Both the position numbers and the translations under genes were made by a program. A DNA stretch of 64,000 nucleotides from Nitrospirota bacterium (GTDB lineage: Bacteria; Nitrospinota_A; UBA7883): NCBI GenBank assembly GCA_024275315.1, contig JAJRZK010000062.1, positions 1-64,000 on the forward strand, read 5' to 3'. Within the stretch, counting starts at the first letter, position 1. The number at the start of each line of letters is the position of its first letter. Below, piece after piece: positions 8,415 through 15,207 of the stretch. The notes below the pieces were generated by a model. It searched no databases, had not been told where the DNA came from, and saw only the letters and a list, made by a program, of their open reading frames with translations.

Positions 8415-9298
8415 AACATAACTCTGTAGAGGAGCTGAAAACCCCTATCGCTATCATACCCCATGCTCAAAGCCTGCAATCCGAAATTCATGCTGTAGTT
8501 GAATCCGAGTTTTTGCATGTCCCTGAGCGACACCTCAAAACTGTTATAAAAATTCATCGACAGGTTCAGGCTGTTGCTGGCGGACAGCCAGATATTCATG
8601 TCCAGAATCCTGTTTTCCGGATTTACATACGCCGGCCTGGCGCCGAACATGGCGTGCTCGGTGTAACCGGAGTTATCCTTGTACACGGAAAAGGGTCTGG
8701 TTATCGGCTCTACGATATCATGAATCCTGCGAACCGGTTTTAACAGCATCAACGATCGCTTCAGGACGTTAAAAGCCTCCTGCCGGGCGATCTCCTCAAC
8801 CCGCTGTTGCGTCCTGAGGTCGGAGTTGGCTCCCACGCTGTCGCTTGAGCTGTTGAGGAACGAAAGATTGTAATCGGTGAATACGTTGTTGCGCCCCTGC
8901 GGGCTGTAGAATGAGAATGAACTGTCACAACCACCGCTGTGCGTCGAAAAACCACGGCCCTTGACCATGCGCATCCTCTTTTTCCCCGATTTCGGCTCGA
9001 TACCGCTATCGCAATCGCTGTTCGTCCGCTCAACTCTCTGTTTTCGCCAATCAAACTTTACAGACTTTTCGGCTTTGGGCTCGATTTCCGCATCCCCGCT
9101 GATGGCGGAAGGACCGGCCATCCAGCTTTCGGGAAGGGACAAGGCGCTTATGGATTTGCCAACAGCCGGCTTAAGCTCCAGCTTCAGATCAATATTCGTT
9201 TTTGGAAGGGCGGACGCGTGCGGCGCCAGCGAAAAACAGGTGGAGCCAATGACCGCCGCCATCACCCATAATATTGATCCGATATTGTCCAGTTTCAT
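8411..9298 (-). CDS. Exported protein of unknown function, possibly outer-membrane
   Basis: About 295 residues from the ATG at 9298 (GGATCGAACT upstream; a GTG at 9310 is the alternative). The N-terminus is a signal peptide: MKLDN, hydrophobic core, cleavage near PHASA-LP. The middle is low-complexity with a pair of cysteines. The last ~70 residues alternate polar and hydrophobic (NIWLSASNSLNLSMNFYNSFEVSL...) and end in YRVMF, a terminal aromatic as in outer-membrane beta strands. It lies inside the RiPP cluster, so it may be a receptor, immunity protein or anchor for the product. No family recognised. Confidence 0.6.
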   Translation of the reverse strand: MKLDNIGSILWVMAAVIGSTCFSLAPHASALPKTNIDLKLELKPAVGKSISALSLPESWMAGPSAISGDAEIEPKAEKSVKFDWRKQRVERTNSDCDSGIEPKSGKKRMRMVKGRGFSTHSGGCDSSFSFYSPQGRNNVFTDYNLSFLNSSSDSVGANSDLRTQQRVEEIARQEAFNVLKRSLMLLKPVRRIHDIVEPITRPFSVYKDNSGYTEHAMFGARPAYVNPENRILDMNIWLSASNSLNLSMNFYNSFEVSLRDMQKLGFNYSMNFGLQALSMGYDSDRGFQLLYRVMF

Positions 9299-9371
9299 AG
9301 TTCGATCCACGATTTAATTGACCTGAACCTCGAAAGAGCAATAGTGGCGCCAATACGGGGCAATAAAGGAC

Positions 9372-9391
9372 TATTGGATATATATTCAATA
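9372..9391. promoter_or_regulatory. 20-bp near-perfect palindrome, candidate operator
   Basis: TATTGGATATATATTCAATA is symmetric except for one base pair. It lies 74 bases upstream of the exported-protein ATG in an AT-rich stretch (9361-9415), with the rightward RiPP genes on the other side. The rest of 9299-9681 contains one possible small ORF (9450-9545) and a weak rightward promoter (TTGACC at 9568, TAACCT at 9592, spacer 18). Confidence 0.4.
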
Positions 9392-9449
9392 TATACAATA
9401 TAATACAGAATAGCTCGATGTGACCGCTCATATGCGGAAGGGGGAAATT

Positions 9450-9545
9450 ATGACCGGGCGGGCGTTGGATGGAAGGCAACTTTTTCTTATCGGCACAAGC
9501 TTTGGAAAAGTTAATAATTTTTTTTCGCCGTCAACAGGGACCTGA
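9450..9545 (+). CDS. Possible 31-residue small ORF upstream of the B2 gene
   Basis: ATG preceded by GGAAGGGGGAAATT, a strong ribosome site. The product starts MTGRALDGRQLFLIG and ends VNNFFSPSTGT. It has no YxxP leader motif and no resemblance to the 10525 precursor. It could be a leader peptide, an unrelated small protein or chance. Reported only because of the ribosome site and its place in the cluster. Confidence 0.2.
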   Translation: MTGRALDGRQLFLIGTSFGKVNNFFSPSTGT

Positions 9546-9681
9546 TCTCCGCATGATATCAATCCGCTTGACCGATCCGGTGGGATTAGACTAACCTTAT
9601 GATATCCTGACGAATTTCACACGGGCTGTGAGCAGGCGCAAAGACCGCGCGGGGAAACAGCGGTCGTACAGGTTTTTTCCA

Positions 9682-10197
9682 ATGAATTTTATCTCCGGCG
9701 AAACCGATGAGTTATCTCTAAGAACGCGACTCTGGATACTTTTCCAGATCCCGCCTTTGCTATTGCGCGCCTGGTATATAAAGGACAGGTTGCAATCTTT
9801 GCAAATAGCGTTGCCCGATCCCGGGTTCCCCGTGAAAATTTCTGAAAAAGGCGCTGACAAAGTGGCTCGATGGGTAACAGGAATTCTTGAGTCGTTGCCC
9901 TTCAGAACGGGGCATTTTTGCTTTTACAGATCAATTGTTTTGGTATATATTATTAGACGTTTGGGGGTTCCCGCTGTCCTTAATATCGGGCTGACCAACT
10001 TTGGCGCCAGGTCGAAAACCCGGGGGCACTGTTGGCTGACGATAGATCGGAGGTTGTTGTTCGAAAAAGTCGACACTGGTAACCTGTATCCGTTTGAGAT
10101 GGGATACAATAAAACAGGCATTTGTTACTGGGCCGGTTCCGCTGGTAATGGCGGCGAAGGCCGGGCCGAGGCCGGAAGGGTCAAGCGGCGAGATTAG
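9682..10197 (+). CDS. Lasso-type B2 leader peptidase (transglutaminase-like)
   Basis: 171 residues from the ATG at 9682 (a GTG at 9628 extends it by 18 but has no ribosome site). The pattern CFYRSIVLVYIIRRLGVPAVLNIGL...GHCWL is that of lasso-peptide B2 proteases: the nucleophilic Cys is residue 80 and the His is residue 116, the same 36-residue spacing I recall for McjB. The third triad member, usually Asp 12 residues after the His, appears as Glu here (LLFEK), with an Asp six residues after the His as an alternative. B2 enzymes cut the leader from the precursor after B1 presents it. The B1 gene follows 21 bases downstream. Confidence 0.8.
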   Translation: MNFISGETDELSLRTRLWILFQIPPLLLRAWYIKDRLQSLQIALPDPGFPVKISEKGADKVARWVTGILESLPFRTGHFCFYRSIVLVYIIRRLGVPAVLNIGLTNFGARSKTRGHCWLTIDRRLLFEKVDTGNLYPFEMGYNKTGICYWAGSAGNGGEGRAEAGRVKRRD

Positions 10198-10218
10198 CCG
10201 AAAAGGGAAACGGGATTG

Positions 10219-10503
10219 ATGAGCGATGGACTTGACGGTAGCGAAGTTTACACGATATGCGAGGATTTCACATGGCGGGATGTGAACGATGAAGTCGTCG
10301 TCCTGAACGTGAAATCCGGTGAGTATTTTACGTTCAACGATGTAGGTCGGTTTGTTTGGAAGGCTATTTCTTCGGGGAAAAACGTCGATGAATCTGTCCG
10401 GATGGTGGTGGATGAATATGATGTCGAACCCGAGAAGGCAGCTTCTGAAATAAGGGATTTTATCCGAAACATTGTAGCGCAAAAAATGTTGAAAAAAACC
10501 TGA
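10219..10503 (+). CDS. PqqD-like B1 protein, RiPP leader recognition element
   Basis: 94 residues from the ATG at 10219 (a TTG immediately before is also possible; GGGAAACGGGA upstream). The sequence follows the PqqD/RRE pattern: VVVLNVKSGEYFTFNDVGRFVWKAI (three strands and the recognition helix), then the helical half with VDEYDVEPEKAASEIRDFI and MLKK at the end. In lasso systems the B1 RRE binds the leader YxxP motif and hands the peptide to B2. It lies between B2 and the precursor gene, with 21-base gaps on both sides, so the three are surely one transcript. Confidence 0.85.
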   Translation: MSDGLDGSEVYTICEDFTWRDVNDEVVVLNVKSGEYFTFNDVGRFVWKAISSGKNVDESVRMVVDEYDVEPEKAASEIRDFIRNIVAQKMLKKT

Positions 10504-10524
10504 TTTGCAAAAGGGGGCATAATC

Positions 10525-10671
10525 ATGCAGGAAGACGTAGCAAAAAACACCGTAACAGGCAGTGAAAACCAGGAGATAAAAAAGACCTACGAGACTCCCC
10601 TGTTCAAGGGCCATCCGCCGCTGATGTCGGTCAGTCAGTGGTACTACTACTATTATTATTACTGGTATTAA
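10525..10671 (+). CDS. RiPP precursor peptide with Trp-Tyr7-Trp-Tyr C-terminus
   Basis: 48 residues from an ATG 9 bases after AGGGGG. The leader (residues 1 to about 36) is charged and contains Y22-E-T-P25-L-F-K-G29, close to the YxxPxL...G motif that lasso B1 proteins recognise. The C-terminus is SQWYYYYYYYWY: Trp39, seven tyrosines, Trp47 and a final Tyr48. Tyr codons are mixed TAC and TAT, so this is a protein-level run and not simple repeat slippage of one codon. It sits directly after B1 and before a radical SAM gene. I do not know of a described RiPP with such a core. The cleavage site is not evident; near residue 36 is my guess. Confidence 0.85.
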   Translation: MQEDVAKNTVTGSENQEIKKTYETPLFKGHPPLMSVSQWYYYYYYYWY

Positions 10672-10704
10672 TATGCCGCGGGCGGGCTCTTCCGCAAAAT
10701 ACCC

Positions 10705-10773
10705 GACGCCTGCGGCGTCGCTGACACATGTGATGTCGCGGACACATATGGTGTCGCGGACACCCTCCGTGTC
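10705..10773. repeat. Four tandem 15-nt hairpins, 18-bp period
   Basis: Four units start at 10705, 10723, 10741 and 10759, each of the form GACRC-N5-GYGTC, separated by gct, gcg and gcg. Unit 1 is GACGC/GCGTC, units 3 and 4 are GACAC/GTGTC: the G-C to A-T change occurs on both arms, so pairing is conserved. Unit 2 has one mismatch. The loops differ (ctgcg, atgtg, atatg, cctcc). The array begins 34 bases after the precursor stop and ends 84 bases before the next gene, so as RNA it could stabilise the precursor message or lower read-through. Confidence 0.8.
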
Positions 10774-10857
10774 ACTGGCGTTTGCGTGGCGAACGTTTGG
10801 CGGGGGCGGCTCCTCTGTTTACGTATGTAATGCGCTAATCAGCTAGCGGGGAGCGTC

Positions 10858-12369
10858 TTGGTTCGAAGACGTTTCCCGCTTGCTTTTCCTACCACCTTTA
10901 AACCCAGCAAAAACCACTGTCGAATGAAACCGGACACAATTGCGCCATCTATGATGATGGACGCGCTGGCGGCTTCAATGAAAATACGAAAAGCCGTAGA
11001 GCTGAATCCGGCTCCGACCGGAGAGCTGGTCGATTTTCTGTCAGGCGCGGATGAAGCCCTGGCCAACGAAGCTTTCAGGGCCCTGCTAAGACTCAACCCG
11101 CTGGCGGCCTTGCAGGAACGGTGGACCAACGATTCGCCTGTGACCGGTTTGCGCGGCGAGGGTGTCCCGGACTGGATAATGGAATCGTGCGGCGGCTGGG
11201 GGGAGGATGGCGATTTGACAGACCTGCTCGTAGCAAAACTTGGCCGAATGGATCAAAGCCGTGTAAACGGGTTTCTCGAACGGCTAGCCGGGTTTGATGG
11301 GGCCAAAAGAGAGCTGTACAAAAGGCTCAGGCGCAAGGGACGCCCGGGGCTCGCCGGCAAGTTCGCCCGCGCCGTATCGGCTCGATCGGGCCGCCAATAT
11401 CCCGGCCAGATCAGCATATCGCCCACGATGTTCTGCCAGCTCCATTGCGAGTATTGCGTCTCCGCCGGGATCGACGAGGAGCTCTCTTCTGAAATTCCGC
11501 TTGACACGATGTTCGACCTGCTGGGCTGGGCCAGGGAGCGGGGCGTGCGCCGGATCGGGTTCACCGGGGGAGAGCCCACCACCTACAGCGGGTTCACCAG
11601 CGTTCTCGAAAAGATCGGCGAGCTGGGGCTGGAATTTTTCATGGCCACCAACGGCCTGATTCCAGCCGAAAAAATGGAGGCGATCATCAACGCCAGGCCG
11701 CTGTGCGTCACGATGCACCTGACGCCGGAGGTGATGGAATCGGGGTCCATCCGCGCGTTTACCCATAACGCCCGCAGGTTCCGGGAGGCGGGAGTATACG
11801 TAATTCTCCGTTGCAACTTCACCAGCGCCGACGACGATCCTGCTCCGTTTGTGCGATTCGCGCACGAGGCGGGCATCCACGAAATCAGGGTGGCCGTCCC
11901 CGTGCCCAACGAAAACAGGGTAAACACGTTTATCCCTCAAGGCTCCCTGTCCGATTTCGGGTTGTTGCTCTCCGGCCTTGTGGATATGGCCGCCGCGAAA
12001 AGGGTTGCGGTGATGCTTTCAAAACCGTTTCCCATCTGTAAACTGCCGGAGGACAAGGCCAGGTATTTTATCGCCAACGGATCGATGTCGAACAGTTGCC
12101 CGGTTCATCTGGCCGGTTTTTCCAACAACCTCATAGTCTACAGCGACCTCACCTTTTCGCCCTGTCTGGGGCTGAACGTAAGGAGCGAAAAAGATATACG
12201 ACAATTCAGGGGAACCAGGCAGGCCGCGCGCGTTTTCAAGGGGCGGGTGAAATCTTTCATACGCAAACCACTGCTTGCCGAGTGCGGCGGTTGTCCCCTG
12301 TACCCGGGCGGCAGATGTATCGGAGCGTGCCTGAGCTACAGGGACGCCCCGGGCGCCAAGGTTTCATAA
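10858..12369 (+). CDS. Radical SAM protein with N-terminal helical extension
   Basis: 503 residues from a TTG with GCGGGGAG upstream; ATG codons at 10924 and after are possible starts. Residues 1-180 are helical and not radical SAM. The cluster motif is C193-Q-L-H-C197-E-Y-C200, followed by GFTGGEPTTYSGF near 235 and FFMATNG. The C-terminus has a cysteine-rich SPASM-like patch (SCPVHLAGF, SPCLGL, CGGCPLYPGGRCIGACLSYR). It directly follows the precursor gene, as for many peptide-modifying radical SAM enzymes. The reaction is unknown; carbon-carbon or ether crosslinking of Trp/Tyr is a reasonable hypothesis. Confidence 0.8.
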   Translation: MVRRRFPLAFPTTFKPSKNHCRMKPDTIAPSMMMDALAASMKIRKAVELNPAPTGELVDFLSGADEALANEAFRALLRLNPLAALQERWTNDSPVTGLRGEGVPDWIMESCGGWGEDGDLTDLLVAKLGRMDQSRVNGFLERLAGFDGAKRELYKRLRRKGRPGLAGKFARAVSARSGRQYPGQISISPTMFCQLHCEYCVSAGIDEELSSEIPLDTMFDLLGWARERGVRRIGFTGGEPTTYSGFTSVLEKIGELGLEFFMATNGLIPAEKMEAIINARPLCVTMHLTPEVMESGSIRAFTHNARRFREAGVYVILRCNFTSADDDPAPFVRFAHEAGIHEIRVAVPVPNENRVNTFIPQGSLSDFGLLLSGLVDMAAAKRVAVMLSKPFPICKLPEDKARYFIANGSMSNSCPVHLAGFSNNLIVYSDLTFSPCLGLNVRSEKDIRQFRGTRQAARVFKGRVKSFIRKPLLAECGGCPLYPGGRCIGACLSYRDAPGAKVS

Positions 12370-12379
12370 AACCCGGGCC

Positions 12380-14182
12380 ATGGAATATTCGATCAGCGCC
12401 GCGCGCAAAGGAGCCGCCACAGGAGAGGGAGGCGCCATCAACAGCGTGAGAGTCTCCGGCAAAAACTTCGTGCTGTTTCTCTGGAGCTTTGCGGCGCCAT
12501 ACAAATCCAGCCTTCTTCTGGCCCTTGGCGTCTCCCTGCCGATGGTGGGGATCACCGGCGCCATCCCATGGATCCTGAACAGGGCCACGGACCTTCTCTC
12601 CACCGGATCGAGCCTTTCGACCGTGCTCTACTGGATGGCGCTGGGGCTTGCGGCGCTGATATTGAAAAGCGCGCTGGAGATAACCACCGGCTATATTCTC
12701 ACCATCCTGCATATACGGATCACCAACGACATCAGGAACGACCTCTACGAAAAGATTCATAAAAGCCCGTTGGAGTTTCACTCCCAAAACAGGTCGGGCG
12801 AAATCGCCAGCCTCATAAGCAACGACGTACAGGCCGCCGCCGGTGGTGTGCTGGAGATATATTCCATGGTCTGGCAGAGCCCGGCCAGTGTGATCCTTCT
12901 TTTCTGCGTGATGTTCTACTTCAACCCGCTTATGTCGGTCGTAGGTCTGCTGTCCATACCGGTGATGACGGTTTGCGTCATGTGGTCCAGCAAGAGGGCC
13001 AGAAAGGCGGAGCGCAACTACCTCGATCGGCAGGGGCGGATGCTGGGCGAAATGATCGAGGCGCTTACCAACGTGCGCCAGGTCAAGTCTTTCGGGATGG
13101 AAGGGATGCAAAAGGAGAAAGTGGCCGCCAGGGGCGAGGAGATGGTCGGCTATCGGCGTAAAGCGCTTTTGCTGAAATCCATCGTTTCACCTCTGGCAGA
13201 AATAACCAGCGCGATCACGGTGGCGATCATGGTGACCATCGCCTATTACCAGATATCCAACGACATGACCACGACAGGGGCGGTGGTCGGATGTATCGCC
13301 GCCGCGCTGAGCATGAAACGTCCGCTAAAAAGAATATCGGGCTCTGTTGTGGAGGTGCAAAGGTCCATGGCGGCGGTGCAGAGGATAACGTGGCTCCGTC
13401 GGCAGGCGCACAAAGAGCAGGGGCGAGAACCTGTCGGAGGGCGGTTTGAACACCTCCGGCTGGAAAATGTCAGCTTCTCCTATGACGGGAGGAACTATAT
13501 TCTGAAAGATGTCGACCTGGAGATCAGGCGCGGCGACCGCCTGGCCATTGTCGGTCCCAGCGGGGCCGGTAAAAGCACGTTGATAGATATACTGATCGGT
13601 TTTTATCCCTGTACGTCCGGCGCCACGCTGGTGAACGGGAAGGACCTGGCGACGATCGACCCTGCGTCGTGGCGTGAGAAAATAGGGATCGTATCGCAGG
13701 AGACCCTCCTGTTCGACGCCACTATAGAAGAGAATATCAGGCACGGATATCCCCGGGCCACCAGGGACAGGATCACAGAGGCGGCGAAAATGGCCGGATG
13801 CTCCGAAATGCTGAGCAGGCTCGCCGAAGGGCTGGATACCGTCGTAGGTGAAAGGGGGGCCAGGTTGTCCGGGGGAGAGCGTAAACGGGTGGCGCTGGCC
13901 AGGGCGCTGGTAAGACCGATAGAAATCCTTGTGCTCGACGAGGCCACCAGCGAGCTCGACTGGGAGGTGGAACGGGACATACTCGATTGCGTGAACAGAC
14001 TGCAAGACATAACCGTGATAAGCGCCTCGCACAGGCCAAGCGTGATGAAGTATTGCGACAGGGCGATCGCTTTGGGGGGTGGCCATGTGCGCGAAATATC
14101 GCCCGAGGCCACATGGGAAAACATGACAGGCGGAATTAACCGAGCCGGTGAATCCCCGAGCCGGGACATCTCCGCAAATTAA
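12380..14182 (+). CDS. ABC exporter, fused membrane and ATPase domains
   Basis: 600 residues. The membrane domain (about 25-330) has six hydrophobic helices and the NDIRNDLYEKI and FHSQNRSGEIASLISND segments of type I exporters. The ATPase domain follows with Walker A GPSGAGKST near 391, Q-loop VSQETLLFD, signature LSGGERKR, Walker B ILVLDEAT and the H-loop SHRPS. There is no N-terminal C39 peptidase domain, consistent with leader removal by the separate B2 enzyme. It starts 10 bases after the radical SAM stop. The likely cargo is the mature peptide; as a half-transporter it would work as a homodimer. Confidence 0.9.
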   Translation: MEYSISAARKGAATGEGGAINSVRVSGKNFVLFLWSFAAPYKSSLLLALGVSLPMVGITGAIPWILNRATDLLSTGSSLSTVLYWMALGLAALILKSALEITTGYILTILHIRITNDIRNDLYEKIHKSPLEFHSQNRSGEIASLISNDVQAAAGGVLEIYSMVWQSPASVILLFCVMFYFNPLMSVVGLLSIPVMTVCVMWSSKRARKAERNYLDRQGRMLGEMIEALTNVRQVKSFGMEGMQKEKVAARGEEMVGYRRKALLLKSIVSPLAEITSAITVAIMVTIAYYQISNDMTTTGAVVGCIAAALSMKRPLKRISGSVVEVQRSMAAVQRITWLRRQAHKEQGREPVGGRFEHLRLENVSFSYDGRNYILKDVDLEIRRGDRLAIVGPSGAGKSTLIDILIGFYPCTSGATLVNGKDLATIDPASWREKIGIVSQETLLFDATIEENIRHGYPRATRDRITEAAKMAGCSEMLSRLAEGLDTVVGERGARLSGGERKRVALARALVRPIEILVLDEATSELDWEVERDILDCVNRLQDITVISASHRPSVMKYCDRAIALGGGHVREISPEATWENMTGGINRAGESPSRDISAN

Positions 14183-14189
14183 AATAACA

Positions 14190-15200
14190 ATGAGTGGTAT
14201 CAGCAGAAAACTGGTTCTGGATATGCTCGGGAACGTTCTCGACGGCAGGGAGTCCGGCCCCGAAGCCCTGAACCGGCTCCAGAGAGTCAGCGCGAAAAAA
14301 TTACAGGACTGGGCGGTTACCCACGCGGTGGAGGCCATTTTATTTCAATGGATAGCCAACCTGGGGGATCGGCTCACCGACAGCTCCATAAAAAAAATGG
14401 CCAGGCTCTCCCAGCAAACCATCGTGCGTGACATGATCAACCGCACCACCACCATCAGCGCCGTCAGGGCCATTTCCGAGGTGGAGCCGCAGGTCATGGT
14501 CATCCGCGGGATCAGCCTCGGGGCCACCGTCTACCCCGCGTCTCATCTGAAGCAGAGCGCGGATGTGGATGTCTATATACGGCGGGAAAAGCTGGAAGCC
14601 TGCATAGAACGGATGAAAAAGCTGGGGTATGACATCAATGAAAGCAAGATGGATGAATGGGAGCCCAGGGGAGAGGCGCCCATGTCCCACAAGACCGAAC
14701 CTCGCATGGTGGAGCTTCACTGGAAACTGATAACCTCCCCATCCATGAATCAGCGGCACGCCGTCGACTATGGCGGCTTGTGGAAAAGAAGGGAGGAGCT
14801 CGAAATAGACGGGACGACCATTAATTGCTTCGACATAACCACCAATATCATTTTCTGCTGTATCCACGCGGCCGCCCATCATCAGCTCGACAAGCTGGCC
14901 AGGCTGGTCGACATCAGGCAGATGATCGCGGTTAAGGGCGATGATATCGACTGGGACCGGGTGATAAAAAAAACCAGGGACGCCAACGCCCGGCTCGCCG
15001 TCTTCCACGCGTTGAACTGCGCAAAGCGCCTGCTGGGCGCCCAGCCGCCGGATGAGGCGCTGGCCGCGATCCGGCCCGGTGGTCTCTGGAGCGTGATCGG
15101 GAAAACGGGGCTCACCCACGGCGAGGCGCTTCGGGGCAGGACCGGCAGGATAAGCATATGGCGAAGAAAGCTTTTTCGGGAAGCTGTCAAACGGGTATAA
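14190..15200 (+). CDS. Nucleotidyltransferase-family protein of the RiPP cluster
   Basis: 336 residues from the ATG at 14190, seven bases after the ABC stop; a GTG at 14148 would overlap that gene. It fits the uncharacterised nucleotidyltransferase family (PF14907 type): GISLGATVYPASHLKQSADVDVYIRREKLEA holds the paired acidic residues D-V-D of the polymerase-beta-like fold, followed by ELHWKLI and IHAAAHHQLDKLARLVDIRQM. Such proteins recur in lasso and related clusters with HprK-like and PqqD-like proteins, but their chemistry is not established. It could transfer a nucleotide to the peptide or a phosphate group. Confidence 0.75.
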   Translation: MSGISRKLVLDMLGNVLDGRESGPEALNRLQRVSAKKLQDWAVTHAVEAILFQWIANLGDRLTDSSIKKMARLSQQTIVRDMINRTTTISAVRAISEVEPQVMVIRGISLGATVYPASHLKQSADVDVYIRREKLEACIERMKKLGYDINESKMDEWEPRGEAPMSHKTEPRMVELHWKLITSPSMNQRHAVDYGGLWKRREELEIDGTTINCFDITTNIIFCCIHAAAHHQLDKLARLVDIRQMIAVKGDDIDWDRVIKKTRDANARLAVFHALNCAKRLLGAQPPDEALAAIRPGGLWSVIGKTGLTHGEALRGRTGRISIWRRKLFREAVKRV

Positions 15201-15207
15201 TCGCCAT

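Noticed and set aside
10219-10671. Classical lasso peptide cluster
   Set aside because: B1, B2 and a YxxP leader are present, but no asparagine-synthetase-like cyclase is coded in 6100-19000, and the core lacks an Asp/Glu at position 7-9 for a macrolactam ring.
12257-13111. 284-codon leftward ORF, and others antisense to the ABC exporter (13325-14338, 13603-14169)
   Set aside because: Shadows of a clearly identified ABC transporter; long antisense frames are expected in G+C-rich coding DNA.
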